DNA of 48,952 nt from JBHENC01 sp051000345 (GTDB taxonomy: Bacteria; Acidobacteriota; Blastocatellia; Pyrinomonadales; Pyrinomonadaceae): positions 1 to 48,952 of the forward strand of contig JBPCOJ010000049.1 of assembly GCA_051000345.1 (NCBI GenBank), written 5' to 3'. Position 1 is the stretch's first letter. Every line of letters begins with the position of its first letter. Of the stretch, positions 1 to 8,553 are shown in pieces. Under the pieces are notes generated by a model that saw only the letters and a program-made list of their open reading frames with translations, made no database searches and was not told the DNA's origin. The translations under genes were made by a program, and so were the position numbers.

Positions 1-665
1 GCGGCGCTGAAGACGTGCGTTATCTTTACGCGCGCTTGACAGCTTATTTTCCGCAGTTGACTGAAATGGAAACGCAGGCGCTCGCTAATGGTCACAGCAA
101 ACAATGGCGCACGCTTGTGCAGCGCGCCGGACGCAGCCTAGACGAACAGCGCCTTATCTCGCGTCGTCAAGGCCATTGGGAATTGACGGAAAAGGGACGC
201 GCCCGCGCAAACGAAGAAGAATCGCGCTTTTCGTTTGCGGAAACGGAACGCACATTCGCCGCGAGCGATTTTTCGCACACGGACGTACAGCAAATGCTTT
301 CCGGCATCGGGCGGGCGCTCGGCTATCGCTGCGAACTAGAATTTGAATACTATGATGTCGTGTGGCGCGAGGGCGAAGATAATCCGCGCCTTAGCCATGT
401 TTTTGAAGTGCAGCGCAAGGGCAACATAGATGCCGCGCTCGCTAAATTGAAACGCGCGCACGATGCGCAAAGGTCAAAGCCGTATTTGATTGTTTCTTCA
501 GAACGCGACACGAATCGCGCGCACAAATCCTTGAGCCTCGCGCGCAAGGGAGCCTTCCACGAAATAGGACGCGTTACTACGATTTTAAGTTTCGAGCAAA
601 TCAACAAGCTTCACCGCGCTCTCACATCGGTCGAAGATTTACTCGCGCAATTCTTCGAGCGATGA
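1..665 (+). CDS. Winged-helix plus PD-(D/E)XK-like nuclease protein, 5'-truncated by window edge
   Basis: The frame is open to the left edge, so the N-terminus is missing; the first internal start is a GTG at 15, from which 216 residues are read. Residues about 28-66 resemble the winged-helix domain at the N-terminus of Mrr-type restriction proteins, ending in HWELTEKGR. The second half has a restriction-endonuclease-like layout: a helix around GIGRALGY, then YYDVVW (112-117) and VFEVQ (129-133), which would give the D...E-x-Q form of a PD-(D/E)XK active site, followed by a Lys/Arg-rich helix. The stop overlaps the mutS start by 4 bp (ATGA), so the two are probably translationally coupled. 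That suggests a DNA-repair or mismatch-linked nuclease role, which is inference. The nuclease fold is a motif-level call; a DNA-binding protein without catalysis remains possible. Confidence 0.65.
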   Translation, partial: GAEDVRYLYARLTAYFPQLTEMETQALANGHSKQWRTLVQRAGRSLDEQRLISRRQGHWELTEKGRARANEEESRFSFAETERTFAASDFSHTDVQQMLSGIGRALGYRCELEFEYYDVVWREGEDNPRLSHVFEVQRKGNIDAALAKLKRAHDAQRSKPYLIVSSERDTNRAHKSLSLARKGAFHEIGRVTTILSFEQINKLHRALTSVEDLLAQFFER

Positions 666-3328
666 CGACTTTAATTGCTGCGGCGACGACGCCGCTTCGC
701 CAACAATATCTCGAAATCAAAGAGCGACATAGGGACGCCATACTGCTTTTTCGCATCGGCGATTTCTACGAAGCCTTCGATGACGATGCGCGTCTCATTG
801 CGCGCGAACTAGACATCGTGCTGACCTCGAAGCCTATGGGACGCAGCGGGCGCGTGCCGCTCGCGGGCGTTCCGCATCACAGCCTCGAACGCCATCTTGC
901 GACGCTCATTGCGCGCGGGCATCGCATCGCCATTTGCGAGCAATTATCCGCAACGCCCGTGCGCGGCGAAACAACTGCGGGGCGCGGTTTGATCGAACGC
1001 GGTGTCGTGCGCGTCGTGACGCCCGGAACAATTCTCGAACCCGGTTTGCTGCACAGCAAGGCGAACAATTATCTCGCCGCCTTCGTCACCAACAACAAAC
1101 GCACAGGGATCGCTTACGCGGATGTAACGACGGGCTATTTTGCCGCTACGGAAATTGACGAAGCCGCCGCCGAAATCGAATTGCAGCGCATCGCTCCATC
1201 CGAAGTTTTGCTGCCGCGCGGCTTCGCACTCGGTCAGGACAACGAGCAATCGCTGTTCATCACAAGGCTCGATGATGAAGCCTTCGATAACGTAAAAGCG
1301 AAGCGCGTGCTGCTCGACCATTTCGGGGCGCGCTCTCTTGCCGCTTATGGATTAAGCGATTGGCCTCTTGCCGCTGCCGCTGCCGGAGCGATTATCTCTT
1401 ACTTGCGCGAAACGCAAACAAGCGCCGTCGATCAACTCACGCGGCTGACGAGTTATCACACTGAAAATTTTATGGTGCTCGACCGTCAAACGATGCGCAG
1501 CCTCGAACTCTTCGAGAGCGGCTCGGGAGCGCCGACCTTGCTTTCAACACTCGACGCGACGCGCACTTCGATGGGCGGAAGATTACTGCGGCGCATGTTG
1601 CGCCAGCCGCTCTTGAACGTCGCGGAGATTGTCCGCCGTCAAGAACAAGTTCAATGGTTCGTCGCGCACAAAGACGCTCGCACAGAACTCTTTGCGGCGC
1701 TCGAAAGCGTTCACGATCTTGAGCGTTTGTCGGGACGCGTGCGCGCGACACTCGCCAACGCGCATGATTTGTTCACGCTCGGTCAAAGTCTGGAAGCGAT
1801 TAAGCATGTGCGCGTCGTGCTGCAAAGAGACACAAAGCAGTTCAACGGATTGCTCGCGGCGCTGCCGACATGCGACGCGGCGGCGACGCTCATACGTCAG
1901 GCTTTGCCGGATGAACTCCCCGTTCGCACGGGAAAATCCGGCGTCATACGCGAAGGCTATTCGGAAGAGTTGGATAAGCTGCGCGCGCTCTTGCGCGATG
2001 GCCGAAACTTTCTCGCGGAAATGGAAAGCCGCGAACGCGCCCGCACGGGCATCAAGAGTTTGCGCGTCGGTTATAACAAAGTCTTCGGCTATTTCATCGA
2101 AGTCACGCGCCCGAATCTGCATCTCGTTCCGGGCGATTACACGCGCAAGCAAACGCTCGTCAACGCCGAAAGATTCATCACTCTAGAGTTAAAGGAATAC
2201 GAATCGCTCGTGGCGAACGCCGGAGAAAGAATCGACGAACTCGAAGCGAGCCTTTTCCGACGCGTCTGCGCAAACGTCAGCCGCAGCCGCGCGGAGATTT
2301 TGATTGCCGCCGCCACAATCGCGCACCTAGACGTAATGGCAGCCTTTGCCGAAAACGCCGCGCAGTTCGATTACGCCCGCCCTGTGGTTTCCGATTCGCG
2401 CACGCTCGACATCAAAGCGGGTCGCCATCCGATTCTCGAAAGAATCAACGCGGGCGAAAATTTCGTCGCCAACGATTTACAGCTTGCGCTCGACGAGGAC
2501 AAAGCGTCGCCGGATATTGCTTTAATCACGGGGCCGAATATGTCCGGCAAATCGACTTATTTGCGGCAGACGGCGCTCATCGTTTTGATGGCGCAGACGG
2601 GAAGCTTTGTGCCTGCCGAGTCTGCGGCGATTGGCTTGTGTGATCGCATTTTCACGCGCGCGGGGCTTTATGATCGTATGGGCAGCGGCGAATCTACTTT
2701 TATGACGGAGATGATCGAAGCGGCGGAGATTCTTCATCACGCAACACCGCGCTCGTTGATTTTGCTCGACGAATTAGGGCGCGGCACTTCGACTTACGAC
2801 GGATTGGCAGTGGCGCGCGCGGTAATCGAATACATACACAATCATCCGCAGCTTCACTCTAAAACACTTTTCGCCACCCACTATCACGAACTGACTGAAT
2901 TAGAAGAAACGCTGCCGCGCTTGAAAAACTTTCGCGTTGAGATTGCGGAGGAGGGAACGGAGCTGCGTTTTCTGTTCAAGATAAGCCACGGCGTCGCGGA
3001 AAAAAGTTATGGAGTTTACGCCGCCAAACTCGCAGGGCTGCCGCGCCCCGTCGTGCGCCGCGCGGAAAAACTCTTGAGCGAATATGAAGCACGAAGCACG
3101 CAGATTTTTCCACATGCAATAGACGCTCCCGAAGACTCACACCAAGCGCGCGCTCACGAAACCTCTATGTCCAAACAATCAGTGCCGCAGACATTGCTTG
3201 CCGAAGCGCTATTGGAAATCGATCCAGACAGTTTGTCGCCCGTCGAAGCGCTGATGAAATTATTTGAATTGCGGCGGCTTGCAGAGTCAACGAAAAGCGG
3301 CGCGGGGAAAATTATTAAAACGGCTTAG
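662..3328 (+). CDS. mutS: DNA mismatch repair protein MutS (first copy)
   Basis: 888 aa, close to the usual length of MutS1. The N-terminal mismatch-recognition domain has GDFYEAF (33-39) with the Phe-x-Glu that stacks on the mispaired base. Connector, core and clamp domains follow. The ATPase has Walker A GPNMSGKST (about 624-632), Walker B LILLDELGRGT (about 699-709) and the THYHEL histidine. The C-terminal DPDSLSPVEALMKLFEL segment matches the MutS dimerisation tail. MutS scans DNA as an ATP-driven clamp and recruits MutL; no mutL is in the window. It starts with ATG inside the stop of the nuclease-like gene. A second complete MutS lies at 35816-38719. All key residues are present in both, so neither looks decayed. 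Confidence 0.97.
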   Translation: MTTLIAAATTPLRQQYLEIKERHRDAILLFRIGDFYEAFDDDARLIARELDIVLTSKPMGRSGRVPLAGVPHHSLERHLATLIARGHRIAICEQLSATPVRGETTAGRGLIERGVVRVVTPGTILEPGLLHSKANNYLAAFVTNNKRTGIAYADVTTGYFAATEIDEAAAEIELQRIAPSEVLLPRGFALGQDNEQSLFITRLDDEAFDNVKAKRVLLDHFGARSLAAYGLSDWPLAAAAAGAIISYLRETQTSAVDQLTRLTSYHTENFMVLDRQTMRSLELFESGSGAPTLLSTLDATRTSMGGRLLRRMLRQPLLNVAEIVRRQEQVQWFVAHKDARTELFAALESVHDLERLSGRVRATLANAHDLFTLGQSLEAIKHVRVVLQRDTKQFNGLLAALPTCDAAATLIRQALPDELPVRTGKSGVIREGYSEELDKLRALLRDGRNFLAEMESRERARTGIKSLRVGYNKVFGYFIEVTRPNLHLVPGDYTRKQTLVNAERFITLELKEYESLVANAGERIDELEASLFRRVCANVSRSRAEILIAAATIAHLDVMAAFAENAAQFDYARPVVSDSRTLDIKAGRHPILERINAGENFVANDLQLALDEDKASPDIALITGPNMSGKSTYLRQTALIVLMAQTGSFVPAESAAIGLCDRIFTRAGLYDRMGSGESTFMTEMIEAAEILHHATPRSLILLDELGRGTSTYDGLAVARAVIEYIHNHPQLHSKTLFATHYHELTELEETLPRLKNFRVEIAEEGTELRFLFKISHGVAEKSYGVYAAKLAGLPRPVVRRAEKLLSEYEARSTQIFPHAIDAPEDSHQARAHETSMSKQSVPQTLLAEALLEIDPDSLSPVEALMKLFELRRLAESTKSGAGKIIKTA

Positions 3329-3347
3329 GCTTTCAAAACAGTTTAAG

Positions 3348-4256
3348 CTAATCGGCGGGGTCTGTGTGGATATGCACGCGTGAGCGCGGCACTGCGGTTT
3401 CAATCTCGCGCAGCACGACGACAGTCAAATCATGCGCTTCCTGAAAAGTTCTGCGGCGATCTATTTCCAGATGCAAATCGATAAATTTTTGCGAGCCGGA
3501 ACGCCGTGTGCGTAGTTCGTGAAAGCCGCGCACGCCCTGCTCCGCAAAGTCTTTGACGATGCGCGCAACGCTTTCATCCACGTCGATTCCTAAATATCTA
3601 TCCATCAGCACATCAATGGATTCGCGCGCGACCCTTACCGCAGACCATAAAATATAAATTGAAATGAGAATCGAAATAACGGGGTCTGCCGCGCGCCATG
3701 TCGTGATGGAAGTCGCAAGCAGGGCAATCAACGCGCCGCCCGTCGTGTAAACGTCAATCGAATAATGCGCGGCGTCGGATTCGAGCGCGGGCGATTCGGT
3801 TTCACGCGCGACGCGTCTTAAGTGCGACGCGAGCGCGAGGCTCACAGCGATAGCCACGATCATCGCCAAAATGCCGATGCCTTCAGAATGAGTTTCGCGC
3901 GTCCCGGCTACTCTGCGCACGGCTTCGATAATCAGAAAAATGCCTGAACCGGCGATGGCGAGTGATTGAAAAAGGCTGCCGAGCGATTCGGCTTTGCCAT
4001 GCCCGTAAAGGTGGTCTTCGTCGGCAGGGCGCGCGGCGGCGTAGACGACAATTAAATTAACGATGGATGCGATCAGGTCTGTTGTCGAATCGAGCAGCGA
4101 AGCCCAGACGCTGATCGAGCCTGTCAGATAACCCGTACCGGCTTTGAGCAGAATCAGAAATGTGGCGACGTAGATAGACAGTCGCGCGGCGGCGGATTTC
4201 TTCGCTGCTTCGATTGCGCGCGCCGAAGCGTTCTCGTTTTGCCCGGACGAACTCAT
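3348..4256 (-). CDS. Cation diffusion facilitator (CDF) family metal exporter
   Basis: 302 aa from an ATG at 4256, preceded by a weak GAG-type ribosome-binding site. A TTG at 4292, right after the stop of the upstream gene, would add 12 residues. About six membrane helices are followed by a cytosolic C-terminal domain. The metal site is recognisable: LLDSTTDLIAS in helix 2 supplies acidic residues, and DHLYGHGKAES precedes helix 3. The C-terminal part (HELRTRRSGSQKFIDLHLEID...) matches the ferredoxin-like dimerisation domain of FieF/YiiP-type CDF proteins. Such proteins exchange divalent cations (Zn, Fe, Mn, Cd) for protons at the inner membrane; the metal cannot be told from sequence alone. 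It directly follows the DMT transporter on the same strand and converges on mutS 19 bp away. Confidence 0.93.
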   Translation of the reverse strand: MSSSGQNENASARAIEAAKKSAAARLSIYVATFLILLKAGTGYLTGSISVWASLLDSTTDLIASIVNLIVVYAAARPADEDHLYGHGKAESLGSLFQSLAIAGSGIFLIIEAVRRVAGTRETHSEGIGILAMIVAIAVSLALASHLRRVARETESPALESDAAHYSIDVYTTGGALIALLATSITTWRAADPVISILISIYILWSAVRVARESIDVLMDRYLGIDVDESVARIVKDFAEQGVRGFHELRTRRSGSQKFIDLHLEIDRRRTFQEAHDLTVVVLREIETAVPRSRVHIHTDPAD

Positions 4257-4292
4257 ATCTCGTAGTCGATCCTGCGCCGAGCCGTTTTGCAA

Positions 4293-5267
4293 TCAATGAT
4301 TGATCGCGTCCGGCTGTTCGGAAATTTTATTTATACTTTTGCGTTTCTGAACTGCCGTTCGGCTGGTGACGATTGCCACGCCCGCGAAAATCAAGGCGGA
4401 AGCGACCCATGTGCGCGAGTTCCACTTTTCGCCGAGAATGAGCGGAGCGAGCGCAAAGGCGATCAACGGCTGTAGATAAATGTATACGGCAACCGTGCTC
4501 GGCGCAACACGCCCCAGCGCCCACCCGTTCAGGTAATAAGCGCCGACAGTCGGCACAAGAATAATGTAGAGCACTGCTAGCCACACACTCGCGCCGACAT
4601 GTTGCACGGGATTCCCCGCCGATGAAAAAAACCAAAAAGGGATAACTGCGATGCTGCCGATGATGAAAATCCAACTGATGACCGTCATCGCATTATAGCG
4701 TTTCACCAAATCCTTCGAGACGGCGATGTACGCGCCATACGAAAGAGAATTTGCGATCAGCAGCAAATCGCCGAGCTTGCTGGAGCCGGAGAAATCCGCG
4801 CGAAAGGGATCGACGAGATAAACGACGCCGCACGCCGCAAGCAGTATGCCGAGCACGGTATTGAGCGAGGCGCGTTCGTAACCGAGCAGTATGCCGACCA
4901 GCAATGTGAAAACAGGAATCGTCGTGCCGAGCAGCGTCGCGTTGATAACCGTCGTCAGCGTCAATGCCTTGACGAACAGTAATTGATTGAGAACCACGCC
5001 GAGCAAGCTGTAGAGCGCGAGCCGCGCAAAATCGCTTTTGCGCGTGATGCGCAGGCTACCGAAAGCGCGCCGTAGAATAAAAAGAACGATGGCTGCGCCG
5101 ACGACGCGCAGCGCGACGAGTTGCGGCGTCGTTAAGGAACGCAAAGCGATTTTGCCGATTATCGGCCACGTTCCGAAAATAAGCTGTACTGCGATAAGCG
5201 CCAGATGCGGAGCCGATGCGTGATCGAGTTTGCGATGTTCGGAAGAAGTTTGATTAGTTTCTTGCAC
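4293..5267 (-). CDS. EamA/DMT-superfamily transporter
   Basis: About 324 aa from a GTG at 5267. The frame is open further up to a TTG at 5297, but that codon sits inside a 12-bp inverted repeat, so the shorter start is preferred; neither has a clear ribosome-binding site. Ten hydrophobic helices fall into two EamA repeats. The first begins about LALIAVQLIFGTWPIIGKIAL, and the second about GDLLLIANSLSYGAYIAVSKDLVKRY with the typical LQPLIAFALAPLILGEKW near its end. Members export amino acids or other small metabolites; the substrate here is unknown. The CDF gene starts close behind the stop, so the two are likely cotranscribed. Confidence 0.9.
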   Translation of the reverse strand: MQETNQTSSEHRKLDHASAPHLALIAVQLIFGTWPIIGKIALRSLTTPQLVALRVVGAAIVLFILRRAFGSLRITRKSDFARLALYSLLGVVLNQLLFVKALTLTTVINATLLGTTIPVFTLLVGILLGYERASLNTVLGILLAACGVVYLVDPFRADFSGSSKLGDLLLIANSLSYGAYIAVSKDLVKRYNAMTVISWIFIIGSIAVIPFWFFSSAGNPVQHVGASVWLAVLYIILVPTVGAYYLNGWALGRVAPSTVAVYIYLQPLIAFALAPLILGEKWNSRTWVASALIFAGVAIVTSRTAVQKRKSINKISEQPDAINH

Positions 5268-5290
5268 AAATAAACACGGAAGCAAATTTA

Positions 5291-5339
5291 ATCGCAAAGC
5301 AAACGAACCATGAAAGATTCAATTCGATTGCTTTGCGAT
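5291..5339. repeat. 12-bp perfect inverted repeat (attenuator/terminator-like hairpin)
   Basis: ATCGCAAAGCAA at 5291-5302 is exactly complementary to TTGCTTTGCGAT at 5328-5339, with 25 nt between the arms. It lies between the small ORF of the pdh cluster and the DMT gene and would form a stable stem in the minus-strand transcript. No clean U-tract follows, so it could be a processing site or partial terminator instead. It also makes the TTG at 5297 an unlikely start. Confidence 0.55.
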
Positions 5340-5352
5340 GCAAAGTTAGATT

Positions 5353-5371
5353 AATTGTGAGCCGCACAATT
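5353..5371. repeat. 7-bp-stem hairpin downstream of small ORF
   Basis: AATTGTG (5353-5359) pairs with CACAATT (5365-5371) around a 5-nt loop, just beyond the stop of the small ORF at 5394. Together with the inverted repeat at 5291-5339 it gives two consecutive stems at the end of the pdh transcript. No function can be assigned. Confidence 0.4.
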
Positions 5372-5393
5372 TAAGCGAGCGCGGCGATAAGCT

Positions 5394-5606
5394 CTAGCTA
5401 TATTCTCCGGCACGCGCGCCTGTGGCTTCGCCTGTGCGTTCATCCTCAGCCTGATCGTTTTTATCAGGAGCCGCAGCTTTTTGATTCTTTTGTGACGGAG
5501 CGATTTTGTTATCGCTTTGCGTGTTTGATTCGACGCCGGACTGTTGCTTGCCGCCGCTTTGTTCCTGCGCGTTTTGCGAAGGTTCGTTCGCTTTATGTTC
5601 AGGCAT
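5394..5606 (-). CDS. Small hydrophilic protein of unknown function
   Basis: 70 aa, ATG start at 5606 with a good AAAGGAAA-type ribosome-binding site at suitable spacing; this is the main reason to accept it. The protein is dominated by Gln, Asn, Lys, Ser and acidic residues, has no hydrophobic segment, no signal peptide and no recognisable domain, and is probably disordered. It lies 48 bp behind the PDH E2 gene on the same strand and probably shares its transcript. The overlapping longer frame at 5351-5662 has no comparable start signal and is rejected. Confidence 0.5.
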   Translation of the reverse strand: MPEHKANEPSQNAQEQSGGKQQSGVESNTQSDNKIAPSQKNQKAAAPDKNDQAEDERTGEATGARAGEYS

Positions 5607-5654
5607 GATTGTTTTAATTTCCTTTGTTGATCCGAAATTTTGTCAGGCACTTCA

Positions 5655-7190
5655 TCAGGCAATCAGCAGCAGTGGATTTTCCAGAATCTTCTTGAAGGTC
5701 TGTAAAAACTTTGCGCCGGTCGCGCCGTCTATCACGCGGTGATCGCAGCTCATCGTGACGCGCATTATCTGGCGCACCGCTAATTCGCCTTCGCGCGCAA
5801 CAGGCTTCGGCGCAACGGCTCCGACAGCGAGAATGGCGGCTTCCGGCGGATTAATAACAGCGGTGAATTCGTCTATCCCGAACATGCCCAAGTTGCTGAC
5901 GGAAAAACTTGCGCCCGTATATTCTTCGGGACGCAGCTTTCTCGAACGCGCGCGCGTTGCTAGTTCGCGGACTTCCGTTGCAATCGCGCCGATTGATTTT
6001 TGATCGGCAGAGCGTATGACGGGCGTTATCAATCCGTCTTCGATGGCGACGGCAACGCCGATGTCCGCGCGCTCATAATAACGAATCGCTTTTTCTTGAA
6101 ACGATGCGTTGACCTGCGGATGCTGCGTGAGCGCGACGGCGGCGACTTTGATAATAAAGTCGTTGATGCTGATGCGTAGTTCTTCATTTATAGCGTTGAG
6201 TTGGCGGCGCATCTCGACGACGGCATCCATTTCGATCTCTATGGTGAGAAAGAAATGCGGCACGGGGCCGGTGGATGAAACGAGCCTGCGCGCGATGGTG
6301 CGGCGCATTTCCGTCATCGGCTCATCGCGGTAGGGCGAAGCGCCCACGACAGAAGACTGCTGCGCGGGCTGTTGCGCGATTGGCGTTTCGACTGCGCGCA
6401 GATGAGTTTGTGCTGCTTGGGCTGTTTGGTCTTGCGCGGGTTGTTGCTGTGCTTCAGCCGCTTGCGTTTGTTGATTGCTTGCGCCGCCGCTCATCGCTGC
6501 TTCGATGTCGCGCTTGACGATGCGCCCGCCGGGGCCGCTGCCCGCGAGCGTTTGCAAATTAATACCAGCTTCGGCGGCCATGCGCGCCGCCAGCGGAGAC
6601 ACGATCAAACGCCCGGAAGCGCGTTGCTGCGACGCGCCGTTGCCCGATGCTGCTGCTGTGGCAGCATCGTTGCCCGCAGATAAATTTGCTGTCGATTGTG
6701 ATGCTGCCGCGCTCTGCGTGTGGTTATCGGAGTCTGAAGTTTGCGGCTTATCTGAAGCCGTGTTGTCCGTATCGCCTGTGAGCGGTTCGCCTTTGATGGT
6801 GGCCTGCGTGCGTGCGCCGTCGGTAATGACAGTCGCCAATTCCTGTTGCGCGCCGTAGTTGCTGCCTTCGACGGATTCTTCGATGGCCTTTTTGTTATCG
6901 GCTGCCGTTGCGCCGGATTCGGCACTGCTCACGAGCGCGGAAATATCTTCGTCCGGCTCGCCGATGATAGCGATGATTTCGCCGAGCGGCGCGGTCTCGC
7001 CGTCTTTGAGGAATACTTTGCGCAGCACGCCCGTGGCGAGCGCCTGCATTTCCATCGACGCTTTATCGGTTTCGATTTCAGCGAGCGGTTCGCCGACGGA
7101 AACCTTGTCGCCTTCTTTTTTGAGCCACTTGCCGAGTTGTCCTTCCTCCATCGTCGGAGAAAGCTTGGGCATTACGACTTGCGTTGCCAT
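5655..7190 (-). CDS. pdhC: Dihydrolipoamide acetyltransferase, E2 of pyruvate dehydrogenase
   Basis: 511 aa, ATG at 7190 behind an AAGGAAC ribosome-binding site. One N-terminal lipoyl domain has the lipoylated Lys in EIETDKASME (K43). A long Gln/Ala/Thr/Asn-rich linker (about 85-190) follows, then the E1/E3-binding domain (about 193-232, VSPLAARMAAEAG...GGRIVKRDIE). The catalytic acyltransferase domain ends with DHRVIDGATGAKF, whose His (484) and Asp (488) are the active-site pair. It transfers the acetyl group from lipoamide to CoA. It lies behind pdhB on the same strand. No E3 (lpdA) gene is in the window. A branched-chain 2-oxo acid E2 is the alternative, but the E1 partners favour pyruvate. 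Confidence 0.93.
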   Translation of the reverse strand: MATQVVMPKLSPTMEEGQLGKWLKKEGDKVSVGEPLAEIETDKASMEMQALATGVLRKVFLKDGETAPLGEIIAIIGEPDEDISALVSSAESGATAADNKKAIEESVEGSNYGAQQELATVITDGARTQATIKGEPLTGDTDNTASDKPQTSDSDNHTQSAAASQSTANLSAGNDAATAAASGNGASQQRASGRLIVSPLAARMAAEAGINLQTLAGSGPGGRIVKRDIEAAMSGGASNQQTQAAEAQQQPAQDQTAQAAQTHLRAVETPIAQQPAQQSSVVGASPYRDEPMTEMRRTIARRLVSSTGPVPHFFLTIEIEMDAVVEMRRQLNAINEELRISINDFIIKVAAVALTQHPQVNASFQEKAIRYYERADIGVAVAIEDGLITPVIRSADQKSIGAIATEVRELATRARSRKLRPEEYTGASFSVSNLGMFGIDEFTAVINPPEAAILAVGAVAPKPVAREGELAVRQIMRVTMSCDHRVIDGATGAKFLQTFKKILENPLLLIA

Positions 7191-7267
7191 TCAATTGTTC
7201 CTTAGGTTTGATGAATCGTAAACACTAAACGAATAAGCGAACTCTCTTCACGAAATTTGCGATTTCC

Positions 7268-8251
7268 TTAATCGAGATAGGCCACTTCGCGCACGGCTGC
7301 GATGAGTTGTTCGACGCCGGGAATCGCAAGCTGTTCGAGATTCTTTGCGTAGGGCATCGGCACGTCAGCGCCGGAAATGCGTTTGACAGGCGCATCCAGA
7401 TAATCAAAGGCGCGTTCGTTAATTTCTGCGCTGATCTCCGCGCCGACGCCGCAGAACGGATGCGATTCTTCGGCGACGACGACGCGGTTTGTTTTCTTCA
7501 CAGACGTGATGATCGTGTCGATGTCGAGCGGGCGAATCGTGCGCGGGTCGATTACTTCACAAGAAACGCCTTGCTTCTCTAATTCCTCGGCGGCTTTGAG
7601 CGCGATGGGAACCATCAAAGAGCGCGCGACGATGGTCGCATCCTTGCCTTCGCGCTTCACGTCTGCGACACCGAGCGGAATCGTGAAATCCTCATCTTCT
7701 GGAACTTCGCCCTTATTGCCGTACATTCTTTCCTGCTCGATGAAGACCACCGGATCGTCGTCGCGTATCGCGGATTTCAAAAGCCCTTTAGCGTCGGCAG
7801 GCGTTGACGGCATCACGACTTTAATGCCCGGAAAATTGGCGAACCACGATTCGAGCGCCTGCGAATGCTGCGAAGAAACCTGATATGCGGAACCGCCGGG
7901 GCCGCGAAAGACCATGGGGATTTTGAATTGCCCGCCGGACATGTAAAGCATCTTGGCGGCGGAGTTGATGATTTGATCCGTTGCGAGAATGGCGAAGTTG
8001 AAGGTCATAAATTCGACGATTGGGCGAAGTCCGGCCATCGCCGCGCCGACGCCTAATCCTGCGAAACCGAGTTCCGTAATCGGCGTGTCGATGACGCGCT
8101 TTTCGCCGAACTTTTCCAGCAAGCCTTTCGTGACTTTGTACGCGCCCTGATAAGCGGCGACTTCCTCGCCCATCAAAAAAACATTTTCATCGCGCGCGAG
8201 TTCTTCACTCAAAGCTTGATTAAGCGCCTCGCGCATGGTGATGACGGCCAT
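7268..8251 (-). CDS. pdhB: Pyruvate dehydrogenase E1 component, beta subunit
   Basis: 327 aa, the normal length for the family. ATG at 8251 follows an AGAGGAAA ribosome-binding site. The transketolase-like pyrimidine-binding domain contains FLMGEEVAAYQGAYKVT, DTPITELGFAGLGVGAA and SSQHSQALESWFANFPG. The C-terminal domain contains VIDPRTIRPLD and VVAEESHPFCGVGAEI. With the alpha subunit it forms the alpha2beta2 thiamine-diphosphate enzyme that decarboxylates pyruvate and reductively acetylates E2. It is separated from pdhA by 302 bp that carry an inverted-repeat element, and from pdhC by 77 bp. Confidence 0.95.
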   Translation of the reverse strand: MAVITMREALNQALSEELARDENVFLMGEEVAAYQGAYKVTKGLLEKFGEKRVIDTPITELGFAGLGVGAAMAGLRPIVEFMTFNFAILATDQIINSAAKMLYMSGGQFKIPMVFRGPGGSAYQVSSQHSQALESWFANFPGIKVVMPSTPADAKGLLKSAIRDDDPVVFIEQERMYGNKGEVPEDEDFTIPLGVADVKREGKDATIVARSLMVPIALKAAEELEKQGVSCEVIDPRTIRPLDIDTIITSVKKTNRVVVAEESHPFCGVGAEISAEINERAFDYLDAPVKRISGADVPMPYAKNLEQLAIPGVEQLIAAVREVAYLD

Positions 8252-8340
8252 CTGTTTTCCTCTTGTGAATGGTCAACGGTGAATGCTGGATGATAAGAGA
8301 AACGCGGTTCATCTATTAAAACCCGAGTTGCCCTTTATCG

Positions 8341-8500
8341 ATTGCCACTAGCTTCAGCTAGTGGTTAGGGATTCTCTACATCTTTCGGCTTTAGCCGAAT
8401 TATTGGGCTAAAGCAAACAGGAATCGAGCTTTGTTTATCTTTCGGCTAAAGCCGGTTCTGTTTTCACCATTCTATTCCACTAGCTGAAGCTAGTGGCAAT
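8341..8500. repeat. REP/MITE-like inverted-repeat element between pdhA and pdhB
   Basis: The 24-bp arm at 8341-8364 (core CACTAGCTTCAGCTAGTG) is the exact reverse complement of 8477-8500, and each arm is itself nearly palindromic. Inside are two further copies of a second palindromic unit: ATCTTTCGGCTTTAGCCG (from 8380, within a perfect TTCGGCTTTAGCCGAA at 8384-8399) and ATCTTTCGGCTAAAGCCG (from 8438). The 302-bp gap between pdhA and pdhB holds nothing else I can name. The nested palindromes are typical of short non-autonomous repetitive elements. In RNA it would fold into a large hairpin that could alter the pdhA/pdhB ratio. Confidence 0.75.
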
Positions 8501-8553
8501 TGAAAAATCCTGAATTATGTAATGGGCAACTTACGTTATTCACCACTTGCTAT

